From the NCBI RefSeq assembly GCF_001761325.1, contig NZ_CP017478.1, forward strand, positions 1,184,001-1,248,000: a stretch of DNA of 64,000 nt, read 5' to 3'. The notes under the pieces are model-generated. The model worked only from the letters and a program-made list of their open reading frames with translations, was not told the DNA's origin and ran no database searches. Shown piece after piece: positions 43,205 to 54,265 of the stretch. The first letter of the stretch is position 1; every line of letters starts with the position of its first letter. Source of the DNA: Urechidicola croceus. GTDB lineage: Bacteria; Bacteroidota; Bacteroidia; Flavobacteriales; Flavobacteriaceae. The translations under genes were made by a program, and so were the position numbers.

Positions 43205-44443
43205 TTATTGTAAAACGATTTTCTTTGAAGCATAAGAATCTCCTGACTTCAATTTCAAGATGTATATTCCTGCACTTAAACTTGATAAATCTAATTGGCT
43301 ATTATAAAACCCTGATATATTTGAAATAGATTTTTCGAATACTTTTGAGCCTGTGATATTAAAAATACTAATTGAACTTGAATCAGAATTTACTTTTGTA
43401 TCATATACTACATTTATTTTTTTATCTGATGATGGATTTGGAAATACTCCAAAAGATAATAAATTAGTTTCGTCTACACTCATTGTTGAAGTTACATCTT
43501 CAAAATTGAATGATAAATTACCTGTCGCTGAACCTTCAAAAGCAGTGAAATACATTCTGTAAATGGTATCATCAGCATATTTTACATAAAAAACTTGATC
43601 TGCACTTACTTCGTAGCCTGAACCTGTATATGATTTCCAATCATATCCAATAGTATTAATTTCTTCAGAATATTCTAGATTTGAAACATCAGCACCAGCA
43701 GATTCATCATTCTCGGCGATAGTAATATCTGAATGATGTAACGTTCCTGTTACTCCGTAATACAAACTTCCGTCTCCAAAATAGTCTGTTGCATACTTTG
43801 TAAATACAAAATCCCAATCGGTACTTGCTGGTTCTGCAAGAACTTCAGCATTATTTTCTAATGAATAATAGTTGAAATCATTATCAGGATTTGATGTATT
43901 AGAAATAGTTACAGTTTCATCTGCTGACCAACTAGAGCCATTCCAAGTTGAATAAATAATTGTATATCCATTAGAGTAATCGTCAATTATTAATTTTCTA
44001 TATGTTCCGTCTGCATATTTCAATACAAAAATAATTGCTCCTTCAACATGATGCGTAGTCACATTATATTCTCCCCAACCATAAGTTGCAGAACCCATAT
44101 CAAAAGCACCTATAAACCAATCGGTTTCTGAATTGTGTAATTCAATCCAAGTTCCTTCGTTAGCAACATCAATAGTGGTCCAATCGGCAGTATTTGCTGA
44201 GGCTTCAAAAACTTGGATTCCTTTTCCATCATTTACTCTTGTTGCAAAGGCATAAGCACTTACTCTTAAAAATGCTAAATCCCATGTATCTCTTGAAAAA
44301 GTAGTTTCTGTTTCAGTAGATAATTTATAATATACTTGGTTGGCATAACTGCTTCCCATAGAAAGGTCAACTGAGGTTTCTTGTGCTTGGATGATTCCTA
44401 AACCTAAGATTAAGAATGCTGAAATTAGTAGTTTTGTTTTCAT
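43205..44443 (-). CDS. HmuY-like protein with T9SS type A sorting domain
   Basis: This 412-residue protein has a signal peptide (LLISAFLILGLGIIQAQ) and two HmuY-like repeats: SSYANQVYYKLSTETETTFSRDTWDLAFLR near the start, and EPASTDWDFVFTKYATDYF in the middle. A C-terminal type IX secretion domain follows (FPNPSSDKKINVVYD..., GSKVFEKSISN..., LSAGIYILKLKSG, ending KIVLQ). It is presumably secreted across the outer membrane and held at the cell surface. HmuY proteins bind haem. It lies between the HmuY lipoprotein gene and DoxX. Confidence 0.85.
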   Translation of the reverse strand: MKTKLLISAFLILGLGIIQAQETSVDLSMGSSYANQVYYKLSTETETTFSRDTWDLAFLRVSAYAFATRVNDGKGIQVFEASANTADWTTIDVANEGTWIELHNSETDWFIGAFDMGSATYGWGEYNVTTHHVEGAIIFVLKYADGTYRKLIIDDYSNGYTIIYSTWNGSSWSADETVTISNTSNPDNDFNYYSLENNAEVLAEPASTDWDFVFTKYATDYFGDGSLYYGVTGTLHHSDITIAENDESAGADVSNLEYSEEINTIGYDWKSYTGSGYEVSADQVFYVKYADDTIYRMYFTAFEGSATGNLSFNFEDVTSTMSVDETNLLSFGVFPNPSSDKKINVVYDTKVNSDSSSISIFNITGSKVFEKSISNISGFYNSQLDLSSLSAGIYILKLKSGDSYASKKIVLQ

Positions 44444-44468
44444 TGTTATTGATTTTTATAATTTATTC

Positions 44469-45866
44469 TTATTGTATTAAACTGTATTCAAATTCTGGAA
44501 ATCCTCGTTCTCCACTATCATTTACCAAAGCCGTAAATCGGATTTTATAAATATTATTTTCAGTATCTTTTACGATATAAAATCGATCATCATAAGCCGA
44601 TGCATTAAAAACATCTCTCCAATTGCTTCCAATTACTCTTTGATCATCAGAAAAACTAGATGTGTCAATATTAGATTCACTAAAATCTTCATATGTGATA
44701 TCGCTTGTATCTACTTGATATACTTGAACATTGGCTTTAGTATTACTAACTATAAAATCTGAATAACCATACGACCCAAAACCTTCTATTTCATTGGTAA
44801 AAACAGTGAAGTTTAAATCCCACTCAACTTTTTTTGGTTCTACATTTACAATTGATTCTGTATTTAGGCTAAAGAATGTGAAGTTGTATTCGCTATCTTT
44901 TGAAATAGTAATTTCTTGATGTATAGTATCATTTAAATCGGCATATTGTAAAATGTAATTTTCTTCATTTCTCAAAATTCTGATTTTTTTCCAACCTCGA
45001 TGATCTCCAGCAATTGCTACTCCACCTGTTCCAGGTATTGAAGTTCCAACTTCATAACCCATATTAAGTAGGTATACTTTATTTTCTGTATCTGTCAATG
45101 AAATTTCTGAAATAGCTGTTCCAAGAATATTTCCATCTACTGCATCAACATATTCCATATTTTCGGCTGTGAAAGTTCCAATTGCTACTTCAGATTGAAA
45201 ACTAGTTACATCATCTTCGGTAACTTGATCAATGTCTGTAAACTCAAGTGCTTTGGTTGCCATATATATAGAACCATTGATACCAACTCTAAAATTATCT
45301 CCTCCATAAAAACCTAAATCCCAAGAATCTCTTTGTACTGCTGTAAATTTTTGCTTACTCAAATCAACATATACTTGATTTCCTTGGTTTGGGCCTCCAA
45401 CTTCTGGCTCAATATTACCTCCAAGTGATGTTTCAAAAGAAATCAACAATTGGCTGTATCCTTGAATATTATTATTTAATGGATAATCTATTTCATGTAT
45501 TTTCAACTCCACAGACTTCTCATTATCAAAAGGGTAAATAAGATTTTTAAATATGAAACTAGCGCTACTTTGACCAGTAGAAATTGGAATTTCTATAAGT
45601 CCATCAACTGCCATTGGAAGCGTTTCAAAATCAACACCATAATTTGCGTCAGTCAATGTATAACTAATTGTTACTAAACCATCTGCTTGTGCTGTCTCTG
45701 AAAAAACAAGTTGTATTTCTTCATCATTTTGAATTGTAGAAAAATCTATTGAAATTTTGTCAAATGCTACAACAAAAGGGTCATATGTTCTAAAATCTTC
45801 TTCATCATTACAGGCCGTGAAAACCAGTAATAATAACATCGTTAATAAGTGTAATTTATTTTTCAT
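44469..45866 (-). CDS. HmuY family lipoprotein
   Basis: This 465-residue protein has a lipoprotein signal (LLLLVFTAC, Cys19), an Ig-like N-terminal domain (residues 30-150, VAFDKISIDFSTIQNDEEIQLVFSE) and a HmuY domain (GNQVYVDLSKQKFTAVQRDSWDLGFYGGDNFRVGI). HmuY captures haem and passes it to its TonB receptor, and the preceding gene encodes such a receptor, overlapping this one by 11 bases. The length is greater than in Porphyromonas HmuY (about 216) because of the extra domains. Confidence 0.85.
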   Translation of the reverse strand: MKNKLHLLTMLLLLVFTACNDEEDFRTYDPFVVAFDKISIDFSTIQNDEEIQLVFSETAQADGLVTISYTLTDANYGVDFETLPMAVDGLIEIPISTGQSSASFIFKNLIYPFDNEKSVELKIHEIDYPLNNNIQGYSQLLISFETSLGGNIEPEVGGPNQGNQVYVDLSKQKFTAVQRDSWDLGFYGGDNFRVGINGSIYMATKALEFTDIDQVTEDDVTSFQSEVAIGTFTAENMEYVDAVDGNILGTAISEISLTDTENKVYLLNMGYEVGTSIPGTGGVAIAGDHRGWKKIRILRNEENYILQYADLNDTIHQEITISKDSEYNFTFFSLNTESIVNVEPKKVEWDLNFTVFTNEIEGFGSYGYSDFIVSNTKANVQVYQVDTSDITYEDFSESNIDTSSFSDDQRVIGSNWRDVFNASAYDDRFYIVKDTENNIYKIRFTALVNDSGERGFPEFEYSLIQ

Positions 45867-48006
45867 TTTTTCCGAAATTAAATTTGTATAATACTTTTAT
45901 GAAGTAGGATCTACCATAACCTAGTTGAATTGCTGATGGTGGCCCTGAATGTGCTCCACCTTCGGTGGCTGTTGTATTTACGGTATTTACATTTAATATG
46001 TTACGTACACCAAATGTTGTTTGCAATGCCTTGTTTAAAAATGATTTTTTTATTGAAGCATCTAACCAACTATAACCATTTTGTTTCCCTCTAACAAGAA
46101 CTGTTTCATCATTTTCATTTTGTTTTTGAACAAATAAATACTGTGGACCGTTGACTTTAAAATAAGTCGAGAAAATTAAATCATGCTTTGGAATTGTGTA
46201 GGCCAAATTTGCATTTAACTGAAAACTATATAGGTAATCATCATTATAATTTTCACTACTATTAATCACTTTTGAAAATCCTGAAAAAGTTGCTCCAAGT
46301 CCTCCATTAATTTGATTGATTTTAAAATCGTTTTTCAATGATGTTCCCCAAGTTTTATAAGTATCTATATTATTATATTGATATGCTAGTGGTGTTTCAT
46401 TAACTATTGTCAGTTCTATTTTATCTTTTACATCAATATACCAAGCAGATAATTTAGAAGTTAATTTAGCATCATTATTTTCTGACCAATATGTTTTTTT
46501 TACATGTAAAAATGTTGACAATCCTTGTTCTGGGTTCAAATTTTGATTTCCTCTTACATCATGATTTACATCTACGAAATAAGTATATAACTCATCATAA
46601 TTAGGAACTCTTGGTGCACTACCAACAGTTACTCTTGCTTCTAATCCATTTTTAAATAAATATCTTGAACCTAATGATATTGCTGCTTGAGTGTCAAATT
46701 GTGATGATAAAAGTATTCTTGCACCAGGTCTGATTGAAAATCTATCTGATAGATTAATTTCTGAAGAAGCATAAAAATCATATGAATCTAAAGTTCTCTC
46801 AATATTATCACTTTCATAAGTTCCTGCAAGTGAAGAAGAGAACCCTTTAATACTACTCAATTCATAACCCAATTGAAAATTAAATGTTTGGCTCTTTAAA
46901 AAGTTACTAAATGTTCCTCTTGAGTAATAGCCTTTTCTTGATTCATATTCAAAATTGTTTACATCAAATTTTTCTTCTTGACGAATTCTATAATTATAAA
47001 ATTCTGCATTTCTTTTTTGTTGTTGATAAGACATTGAAATATTATAATCAACTTGATTTGCTATTTTACCAAGGAAATTTAGATGGTGATAAAATCTTTC
47101 TGAAGTAAAAATTTCATCAGATGATGTTGGATTGGTTGTTTCAGTTGCGGGATTGTAATTTTCTCTAACTGTTGAATCGTATCTCTTTACTTCTTCATCA
47201 AAATATTCAAACTTATAGAATGCTCTAAATCTATCAGATTTATAATTTAATAATCCTTTTGTTGTAAGTTGTTGTTTTGGTAACCAATCATAACCTCTTA
47301 ACCCATCATTTTCTGTATAGTCCTTACCTTTTCTGTTATTCCAAAAACCTTTAAAATCATTAGCAGTTATTAATACATCTGCATATAATTTACTATTGAA
47401 ATTATGCCCAACTTTTAAGGATTGAATATGACGTCCTTTAGTAAACATATTAAATTCATTACCTATAGTTTCTTTTTGAATATATGGGGTAATTGACCAT
47501 TTATATTTAGATGACTTTTTAGTAATTATATTTATAATACCAGAAACTGCATTTGCACCATACTCTACACCCATAGAACCTTCAACAATTTCAATTTGCT
47601 CAATATCATCAAGGTTTAACTGAGTTAAATCGGTATTACTACCAAGACCTTCATCATTTATAACAGGTATATTATCAATTAAGATTTTGAAATATTGTGA
47701 GTCAAGACCAAATAGTTGAACTCCAGATTTTCCTGTTGAAGCATTTGGAATAATATTAATATTTAATGCTTGATTAAGTACATCTGCCAAATTATTTCCT
47801 GCTTGTTGCTCTATGTCTTTTCTTGTAATGACTTTTACATCAAAAACTGATTTTTTAACCGACTGAGGGTTGTATTGACCTGTGATAACAACTTCAGGGA
47901 TTTGATTTACTTTGGTAGTATCTACCATTACTTCTTGTCCTTGTGCTTTTATAACAAAGACTATAAAGAATGTTACTATTAATTTTAATGTAATTTTATT
48001 TTTCAT
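45856..48006 (-). CDS. TonB-dependent outer-membrane receptor (HmuR-like)
   Basis: This 716-residue receptor has a signal peptide (TLKLIVTFFIVFVIKAQGQ), a plug domain (NQIPEVVITGQYNPQSVKKSVFDVKVITRKDIEQQAGNNLADVLNQ, ending with GVEYGANAVSGIINIITKK) and a 22-strand barrel ending in FIKVLYKFNFGKNEK. With HmuY genes downstream it very likely imports haem or an iron complex. No ligand-specific residue can be named by eye. It follows the DUF6686 gene by one base in a leftward operon. Confidence 0.88.
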   Translation of the reverse strand: MKNKITLKLIVTFFIVFVIKAQGQEVMVDTTKVNQIPEVVITGQYNPQSVKKSVFDVKVITRKDIEQQAGNNLADVLNQALNINIIPNASTGKSGVQLFGLDSQYFKILIDNIPVINDEGLGSNTDLTQLNLDDIEQIEIVEGSMGVEYGANAVSGIINIITKKSSKYKWSITPYIQKETIGNEFNMFTKGRHIQSLKVGHNFNSKLYADVLITANDFKGFWNNRKGKDYTENDGLRGYDWLPKQQLTTKGLLNYKSDRFRAFYKFEYFDEEVKRYDSTVRENYNPATETTNPTSSDEIFTSERFYHHLNFLGKIANQVDYNISMSYQQQKRNAEFYNYRIRQEEKFDVNNFEYESRKGYYSRGTFSNFLKSQTFNFQLGYELSSIKGFSSSLAGTYESDNIERTLDSYDFYASSEINLSDRFSIRPGARILLSSQFDTQAAISLGSRYLFKNGLEARVTVGSAPRVPNYDELYTYFVDVNHDVRGNQNLNPEQGLSTFLHVKKTYWSENNDAKLTSKLSAWYIDVKDKIELTIVNETPLAYQYNNIDTYKTWGTSLKNDFKINQINGGLGATFSGFSKVINSSENYNDDYLYSFQLNANLAYTIPKHDLIFSTYFKVNGPQYLFVQKQNENDETVLVRGKQNGYSWLDASIKKSFLNKALQTTFGVRNILNVNTVNTTATEGGAHSGPPSAIQLGYGRSYFIKVLYKFNFGKNEK

Positions 48007-48007
48007 T

Positions 48008-48361
48008 CTAACTTAAACAGAAATTATAATTCATTTTACTTGAGATATCGTAATACATATTCTCTGTAGACCTTAGCGAGAATAAATAGGATAGTTCATT
48101 TAATTCCTCATTGTTCAAAATGATTTGTAATGAACTACTTTGAGTTGGTACTGTTATATTTCTTGCAAATTTTCCCATCAAATTTTCTGTTAAAGAAATT
48201 TCAACATTCAAATTGATGATGTAATTCGTAAATGCATCATACTCTTGAGTTGTTAAATTAAAAATGAAATTTTTATACTCAACATGAAAAGATGTACAAG
48301 TTTCACATCTATAAACCAATCCGTTGGCTGTGCGTCCAATTATTAAATTTTTTGTTTTCAT
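48008..48361 (-). CDS. DUF6686 family protein
   Basis: This 117-residue protein begins MKTKNLIIGRTANGLVYRCETCTSFHVEYKNFIFNL and has the pair CETC near residue 19-22. It is soluble, with no signal peptide. I recognise it as DUF6686, found at the head of HmuY/TonB receptor loci in flavobacteria. The two Cys could bind metal. It is the first gene of the leftward iron/haem operon and shares its promoter region with the divergent DUF6607 gene. Confidence 0.75.
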   Translation of the reverse strand: MKTKNLIIGRTANGLVYRCETCTSFHVEYKNFIFNLTTQEYDAFTNYIINLNVEISLTENLMGKFARNITVPTQSSSLQIILNNEELNELSYLFSLRSTENMYYDISSKMNYNFCLS

Positions 48362-48381
48362 ATTATTTTTAATAAGTCTAA

Positions 48382-48404
48382 ATTATAATAATGATAATGC
48401 AAAT
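48382..48404. promoter_or_regulatory. Possible Fur-type operator between divergent DUF6686 and DUF6607 genes
   Basis: ATTATAATAATGATAATGCA (from 48382) contains hexamers close to the Fur box unit GATAAT in the shared leader of two divergent genes. The match is partial, and AT-rich DNA gives such hits by chance. Confidence 0.35.
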
Positions 48405-48480
48405 ATATTTATTATTTTTAATCAATCTAAATAAAATTAATATATTTGTCAAAAAATATTTAATACTAAAACCAACAATA

Positions 48481-49380
48481 ATGAAAAACAAAAGTATCCT
48501 AACTCTAATATTATTAATATGTATGGGTTATGCGACAACTGCTCAAACAAAAAAAGAACAGGACATTCAATCTATAAAAGATATGTGCGGATGTTATGAA
48601 GTAAAATTTAAATATTCTGAAACTTTTGCTCCAGAAATAGACTACGAAAAAGCATTTGATTATAAAGCATCTGCTCTTGAACTTGCATTATTAATTGAAG
48701 ATGAAGAAAACAAATTATCAATTCAACACTTATTAGTTGTAAATGATACAATGGTTATTAAACATTGGAGACAAGATTGGTTGTATGAAAATACCGATTT
48801 ATATACATTTTATAAAGATAAGACTTGGAACTACACTACATTATCAAAAGATGATGTAAAAGGACAATGGACACAAAATGTATATCAGGTTGATGATAGT
48901 CCAAGATACTCTGGTTCTGCAACTTGGGTTCATTATGATGGAAAGCACTATTGGGAAAACAAAACAAACGCTCCATTACCTAGAAGAGAATATAGTAAAC
49001 GAAAAGACTACAATGTTATGCTTCGTGGTAATAGACAAGAAATTACAGATTTTGGTTGGGTTCATGAGCAAGATAATGATAAGGTAATTAGAGAAGATGG
49101 TCAAGAAGACATATTGTTGGTTCAAGAAAAAGGATTAAACACATATACAAAAGTTGAAGATAGTAAATGTAAAGCTGCTGCAGATTGGTGGAAAGAAAAC
49201 CAAAAAACATGGAAAGTTGTAAGAAAAAAATGGAATGAAATTTTAGATTCAAAAGTTGATTTAACTCTAAATAAATCGGTTGAAGAAAAACCTCTTTTCA
49301 TGCACTTATTTGCATTAGATCAAAGTAAAAAGAATAAAAAAGAAGTGAATAAAATTATAGATAGTTTTGTTTCTAAGTAA
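48481..49380 (+). CDS. DUF6607 family exported protein
   Basis: I choose the ATG at 48481 (MKNKSILTLILLICMGYATTAQ), which gives a proper signal peptide and an A-rich leader. The frame extends to 48391, but the added 30 residues are not signal-like. The 299-residue protein has a single-domain body with DMCGCYEVKFKYSETFAPE, KHWRQDWLYEN, VYQVDDSPRYSGSATWVHYDGKHYWENKTNAPLPRREYSKR. It matches DUF6607, which is found with HmuY/TonB receptor loci. It is divergent from the DUF6686 operon. The function is unknown. Confidence 0.8.
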   Translation: MKNKSILTLILLICMGYATTAQTKKEQDIQSIKDMCGCYEVKFKYSETFAPEIDYEKAFDYKASALELALLIEDEENKLSIQHLLVVNDTMVIKHWRQDWLYENTDLYTFYKDKTWNYTTLSKDDVKGQWTQNVYQVDDSPRYSGSATWVHYDGKHYWENKTNAPLPRREYSKRKDYNVMLRGNRQEITDFGWVHEQDNDKVIREDGQEDILLVQEKGLNTYTKVEDSKCKAAADWWKENQKTWKVVRKKWNEILDSKVDLTLNKSVEEKPLFMHLFALDQSKKNKKEVNKIIDSFVSK

Positions 49381-49478
49381 ATTTCAAACAATAAATAATA
49401 AGAAAATTATATCTTTAATAAAGTATTAGTTATCAATCTAGTATTAATAACTGATTTTAATTATTTATCTATTTGTTT

Positions 49479-49504
49479 AAGGTCACCTTTTGAAAGGTGA
49501 CCTT
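49479..49504 (+). terminator. Terminator of the DUF6607 gene
   Basis: AAGGTCACCTTT pairs perfectly with AAAGGTGACCTT around a two-base turn, followed by ATTTTTTAA. Confidence 0.85.
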
Positions 49505-49537
49505 ATTTTTTAAGAATACTTTTTCTACAAAAAAAAA

Positions 49538-49561
49538 CGTCATCTGTTTTACCAGATGACG
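49538..49561 (-). terminator. Terminator of the rpoB-rpoC-DUF3467 transcript
   Basis: CGTCATCTG (49538-49546) pairs with CAGATGACG (49553-49561). On the minus strand it runs into nine T, 32 bases past the DUF3467 stop codon. Confidence 0.85.
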
Positions 49562-49592
49562 CTTCACATATTTATTTATTATTGAAATCAAA

Positions 49593-49907
49593 TTATGCTT
49601 CCCCTGTTGGTCCAAAATTAATTGGAATTGGAGGTTGTTCATAATCTTTTATTTCTCCGTGAGCTTTCTCAAACCTTTTTACATTTTCGGCTAATGCTTT
49701 AGATAACCGTTTAGCATGTTGTGGTGTCAAGATAATTCTTGATTTCACTTTAGCTTTAGGTGTACCTGGCATAATATTGATAAAATCAACTATAAATTCT
49801 GATATAGAATGATTAATGATTGCTAAATTAGAATAAGTACCTTCAGCGATTTTATCATCCAATTCAATATTTAATTTACCGTCCTTTTTCGATTTTTGCT
49901 CATCCAT
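49593..49907 (-). CDS. DUF3467 domain protein
   Basis: This 104-residue protein has the DUF3467 layout: NIELDDKIAEGTYSNLAIINHSISEFIVDFINIMPGTPKAKVKSRIILTPQHAKRLSKALAENVKRFE. It has no signal peptide. The family is small and mainly bacterial, with no known function. The gene lies three bases after rpoC in the same direction, a very common arrangement in Bacteroidota, which suggests a link to transcription but does not prove it. Confidence 0.85.
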   Translation of the reverse strand: MDEQKSKKDGKLNIELDDKIAEGTYSNLAIINHSISEFIVDFINIMPGTPKAKVKSRIILTPQHAKRLSKALAENVKRFEKAHGEIKDYEQPPIPINFGPTGEA

Positions 49908-49910
49908 AAA

Positions 49911-52900
49911 TTATAGATTTGATTTTTCCATTTCTTCTTTCGAACCAACAATTACTTTATCATACTCACGTAATCCTGTACCGGCTGGAATTCTCTTACC
50001 TACAATTACATTCTCTTTTAATCCTTCTAAAGTATCAACTTTACCATTTACGGCTGCTTCGTTTAATACTTTAGTCGTTTCTTGGAACGAAGCTGCAGAA
50101 ATAAATGATTTAGTTTGTAAAGATGCTCTTGTAATACCTTGCAATACTTGCTCAGCAGTTGCAGGATTAGCTTCTCTAGCTTCAACCAATTGTTTGTCTG
50201 CTCTACGTAAAATTGAATTCTCATCTCTTAATTGACGAGGAGAAATCATTTGACCAAGTTTAAAGTTTTCAGAATCACCTACTTCTTCAACAATCTTCAT
50301 ACCGTAGATTTTATCATTTTGCTCAATAAAATCATTTTTATGAACTAAATCATTTTCTAAGAATAAAGTATCTCCTGAATCAATAATTCTTACTTTACGC
50401 ATCATTTGACGTACAACAACTTCAAAATGCTTGTCATTAATCTTCACACCTTGTAATCGGTACACTTCTTGAATTTCGTTAACTAAGAATTCTTGAACAG
50501 CAGTTGGTCCTAATATATTTAAAATATCAGAAGGTGTAGTTGCTCCGTCAGAAAGTGGCATACCCGCTTTTACGAAATCATTTTCTTGAACAAGAATTTG
50601 ATTTGATAATTTAACTAAGTATTTCTTGATATCACCATATTTAGATTCAATGATAATCTCTCTGTTTCCTCTCTTAATTTTTCCAAAAGATACAACACCA
50701 TCAATAGCAGTAACTACTGCTGGGTTAGATGGGTTACGTGCTTCAAATAACTCAGTTACACGTGGTAAACCTCCTGTAATATCTCCTGCTTTTCCAGATT
50801 TACGTGGAATCTTAACTAAGATTTGTCCAGTTTCAATCTTATCTTCATCATTAACAATCAAGTGTGCTCCAAGAGGTAAACTATATGAACGTAAAACTTC
50901 TCCGTCTTTTCCTTCAATTAATAAAGTAGGAATTACTTTTTTGTTTTTAGATTCAATAATTACTTTTTCTTGGAAACCTGTTTGCTCATCAATTTCAACA
51001 GTATAGTTTACATCCTTATCAACATTTTCATATTTCACTTTTCCTCCGAATTCTGAAATAATCACACCGTTAAATGGATCCCATTGACACACAACATCAC
51101 CTTTCTTAATTGATGCTCCATCTTTCACGAAGATTTGAGCTCCATAAGGAATATTTTGTGTACTTAATAGTATTCCTGTTTTCTTATCAGTAATTTTAGC
51201 TTCAGAAGTTCTTGAAATAACAATGTCAACTTTATTACCCTGACCATCATCACCTTTTACAGTTCTTAAATCATCAATAGTAACAATACCGTCAAATTTA
51301 GTTATTAGTTTATTATCTTCAGAAATATTTCCTGCTACCCCACCAACGTGGAATGTTCTTAATGTTAACTGTGTTCCTGGTTCTCCAATTGATTGTGCTG
51401 CAATAACACCAACTGCTTCACCTTTTTGAACCATTTTTCTAGTTGATAAACTCTGTCCATAACATTTAGTACAAATACCTTGTTTTGCTTCACAGGTTAA
51501 TGCTGAACGAACTTCAACAGAATCAACAGGCGAAGTTTCAATAATTGCTGCTATTTCTTCAGTAATTTCTGCTCCAGATTTCACATATACATCACCAGTT
51601 AATGGATCTATAACATCATGTAATGATACACGACCTACAATTCTTTCTGATAATTTCTCAACAATTTCATCATTCTTTTTCAATGGTTTAACTTCAAGTC
51701 CTCTTAAAGTACCACAATCTAGTTCATTGATAATTACATCTTGAGATACATCTACTAATCGACGAGTTAAGTATCCTGCATCGGCAGTTTTAAGTGCTGT
51801 ATCGGCTAAACCTTTACGAGCACCGTGAGTTGAGATAAAATATTCAAGAATCGATAATCCTTCCTTAAAGTTTGAAAGAATTGGATTTTCAATAATTTCT
51901 CCACCACCAGCAGTAGATTTTTTAGGTTTTGCCATCAATCCACGCATACCTGTCAACTGACGAATTTGTTCTTTAGAACCCCTTGCACCAGAATCAAGCA
52001 TCATATATACTGAGTTGAAACCTTGTTGATCTTCACGTAAACGTTTCATTGAAAGTTCCGTAAGCCTATTGTTAGTTGATCCCCAAATATCAATTACCTG
52101 ATTGTAACGTTCTTTGTTTGTCAACATACCCATATTATAGTTCATTCTAATTGCATCAACTTGTTCATTAGCATCAGCAATCATCTTGTGCTTTTCTTCT
52201 GGGATAATAATATCTCCTAAACTAAATGAAAGACCTCCTTGGAATGCAAATTTGTATCCCATATCTTTGATTTCATCTAAGAACGCTCCTGTTGCAGGAA
52301 TACTAGTAACTTTTAAAATTTTACCAATAATATCTCTTAATGATTTTTTAGTCAATACTTCATTAATATATCCTGCTTCTTTAGGTACAACTTCATTAAA
52401 TAAAACTCTACCAACAGTTGTTTTAATAATTCTAGTAACTTGGTTACCATTCTCATCAATATCTTTTGTACGAACTTTAATACCAGCATTTAATTCAACT
52501 GCTTCTTCATTAAAAGCAATAATTACTTCTTCTGGAGAATAGAATGTCAACCCTTCACCTTTTACAGTATAATCAGGAGTATTCAATCTTTCTTTTGTCA
52601 TATAATATAAACCAAGTACCATATCCTGTGAAGGTACAGTAATAGGCGCACCATTTGCAGGATTCAAAATACTGTGTGAAGCCAACATTAATAACTGTGC
52701 TTCTAAAATAGCTTCTGGTCCTAATGGTAAGTGAACCGCCATTTGATCTCCATCAAAATCGGCATTAAATGCAGTACACACTAATGGGTGTAATTGTATT
52801 GCTTTTCCTTCAATTAATTTTGGTTGAAATGCTTGAATTCCTAAACGGTGAAGTGTAGGAGCACGGTTTAATAATACAGGGTGTCCTTTTAAAACATTTT

Positions 52901-54188
52901 CTAAAATATCCCATACTACTGGTTCTTTCTTATCTATGATTTTCTTTGCAGATTTTACAGTTTTAACAATTCCTCTTTCAATTAATTTTCTAATGATAAA
53001 AGGTTTGTACAATTCTGCTGCCATATCTTTTGGCAATCCACATTCATATAATTTTAATGTTGGTCCAACTACAATTACAGAACGTGCAGAATAATCAACA
53101 CGCTTTCCTAATAAATTTTGACGGAAACGCCCTTGTTTACCTTTTAGTGAATCAGATAAAGATTTTAAAGGTCTGTTTGATTCTGTTTTAACTGCTGATG
53201 ATTTACGTGTGTTATCAAATAATGAATCTACTGATTCTTGTAACATACGTTTCTCATTACGTAAAATAACTTCAGGAGCTTTAATTTCAACCAAACGCTT
53301 CAAACGATTATTACGGATAATTACTCTTCGGTATAAATCATTTAAATCAGAAGTTGCAAAACGACCTCCATCAAGTGGTACTAAAGGACGTAGTTCTGGT
53401 GGAATTACCGGAACTGCCTTCATGATCATCCACTCAGGTTTATTTTCTCTATTTTTATTTGAATCACGGAATGCTTCAACAACATTAAGACGCTTTAAGG
53501 CTTCTGTTTTTCGTTGTTTTGAAGTTTCTGTATTTGCTTTATGTCTTAATTCATAAGATAATGCATCAAGATCAATTCTAGCTAATAAGTCAATTAAGCA
53601 TTCAGCACCCATTTTGGCAATGAATTTATCAGGATCAGTATCGTCTAAATATTGATTCTCAATAGGGAATGTTTCTTGTATATCTAAATATTCCTCTTCT
53701 GTTAAGAAATCCATTTTTTGTAATGGTTCTCCTTCAGCATTTTTAGCACCTGCAGGTTGAATTACTACATAACGTTCGTAGTAAATGATCATATCTAACT
53801 TTTTAGATGGTAATCCTAATAAGTACCCCATCTTGTTAGGTAATGATCTAAAGTACCAAATATGTGCTACTGGTACAACAAGATTAATGTGTCCTACTCT
53901 GTCTCTACGTACCTTTTTCTCAGTAACTTCAACACCGCAACGGTCACAAACAATACCTCGGTAACGTATTCTTTTATACTTACCACAAGCACATTCAAAA
54001 TCTTTTATTGGTCCAAAAATTCTTTCACAAAATAAACCATCTCTTTCTGGTTTATGTGTTCTATAATTTATGGTTTCTGGCTTTAAAACCTCTCCTCTTG
54101 ATTCTTCTAAAATAGCCTCAGGAGATGCTAAACCAATTGATATTTTATTAAACTTTTTTACAGTGTATTTATCGTTCTTTTTTGCCAT
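49911..54188 (-). CDS. rpoC: RNA polymerase beta' subunit
   Basis: This 1425-residue protein is of normal Bacteroidota length. The zinc ribbon of the N-terminal clamp is at residues 66-84 (Cys66, Cys68, Cys81, Cys84), the catalytic [12 protein letters not shown] motif at 475-486 holds the Mg-binding Asp477, Asp479 and Asp481, and the bridge-helix/trigger-loop region ([39 protein letters not shown]) follows. A second Cys cluster ([13 protein letters not shown]) is present. It is separated from rpoB by 77 bases containing a hairpin. Confidence 0.97.
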   Translation of the reverse strand: MAKKNDKYTVKKFNKISIGLASPEAILEESRGEVLKPETINYRTHKPERDGLFCERIFGPIKDFECACGKYKRIRYRGIVCDRCGVEVTEKKVRRDRVGHINLVVPVAHIWYFRSLPNKMGYLLGLPSKKLDMIIYYERYVVIQPAGAKNAEGEPLQKMDFLTEEEYLDIQETFPIENQYLDDTDPDKFIAKMGAECLIDLLARIDLDALSYELRHKANTETSKQRKTEALKRLNVVEAFRDSNKNRENKPEWMIMKAVPVIPPELRPLVPLDGGRFATSDLNDLYRRVIIRNNRLKRLVEIKAPEVILRNEKRMLQESVDSLFDNTRKSSAVKTESNRPLKSLSDSLKGKQGRFRQNLLGKRVDYSARSVIVVGPTLKLYECGLPKDMAAELYKPFIIRKLIERGIVKTVKSAKKIIDKKEPVVWDILENVLKGHPVLLNRAPTLHRLGIQAFQPKLIEGKAIQLHPLVCTAFNADFDGDQMAVHLPLGPEAILEAQLLMLASHSILNPANGAPITVPSQDMVLGLYYMTKERLNTPDYTVKGEGLTFYSPEEVIIAFNEEAVELNAGIKVRTKDIDENGNQVTRIIKTTVGRVLFNEVVPKEAGYINEVLTKKSLRDIIGKILKVTSIPATGAFLDEIKDMGYKFAFQGGLSFSLGDIIIPEEKHKMIADANEQVDAIRMNYNMGMLTNKERYNQVIDIWGSTNNRLTELSMKRLREDQQGFNSVYMMLDSGARGSKEQIRQLTGMRGLMAKPKKSTAGGGEIIENPILSNFKEGLSILEYFISTHGARKGLADTALKTADAGYLTRRLVDVSQDVIINELDCGTLRGLEVKPLKKNDEIVEKLSERIVGRVSLHDVIDPLTGDVYVKSGAEITEEIAAIIETSPVDSVEVRSALTCEAKQGICTKCYGQSLSTRKMVQKGEAVGVIAAQSIGEPGTQLTLRTFHVGGVAGNISEDNKLITKFDGIVTIDDLRTVKGDDGQGNKVDIVISRTSEAKITDKKTGILLSTQNIPYGAQIFVKDGASIKKGDVVCQWDPFNGVIISEFGGKVKYENVDKDVNYTVEIDEQTGFQEKVIIESKNKKVIPTLLIEGKDGEVLRSYSLPLGAHLIVNDEDKIETGQILVKIPRKSGKAGDITGGLPRVTELFEARNPSNPAVVTAIDGVVSFGKIKRGNREIIIESKYGDIKKYLVKLSNQILVQENDFVKAGMPLSDGATTPSDILNILGPTAVQEFLVNEIQEVYRLQGVKINDKHFEVVVRQMMRKVRIIDSGDTLFLENDLVHKNDFIEQNDKIYGMKIVEEVGDSENFKLGQMISPRQLRDENSILRRADKQLVEAREANPATAEQVLQGITRASLQTKSFISAASFQETTKVLNEAAVNGKVDTLEGLKENVIVGKRIPAGTGLREYDKVIVGSKEEMEKSNL

Positions 54189-54226
54189 GATAATGGATTC
54201 GAATTTTTTTGTAAAAATTATATTAA

Positions 54227-54257
54227 TAGCAAGGAGTCTGAATAAAACTCCTTGCTA
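54227..54257. other. Intercistronic hairpin between rpoB and rpoC
   Basis: TAGCAAGGAGT (54227-54237) pairs perfectly with ACTCCTTGCTA (54247-54257), 11 bp around a nine-base loop, between the rpoB stop and the rpoC start. It could attenuate or mark an RNA processing site. There is no T-run next to the stem in the minus direction, so full termination is unlikely. Confidence 0.6.
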
Positions 54258-54265
54258 ATGTTTTA

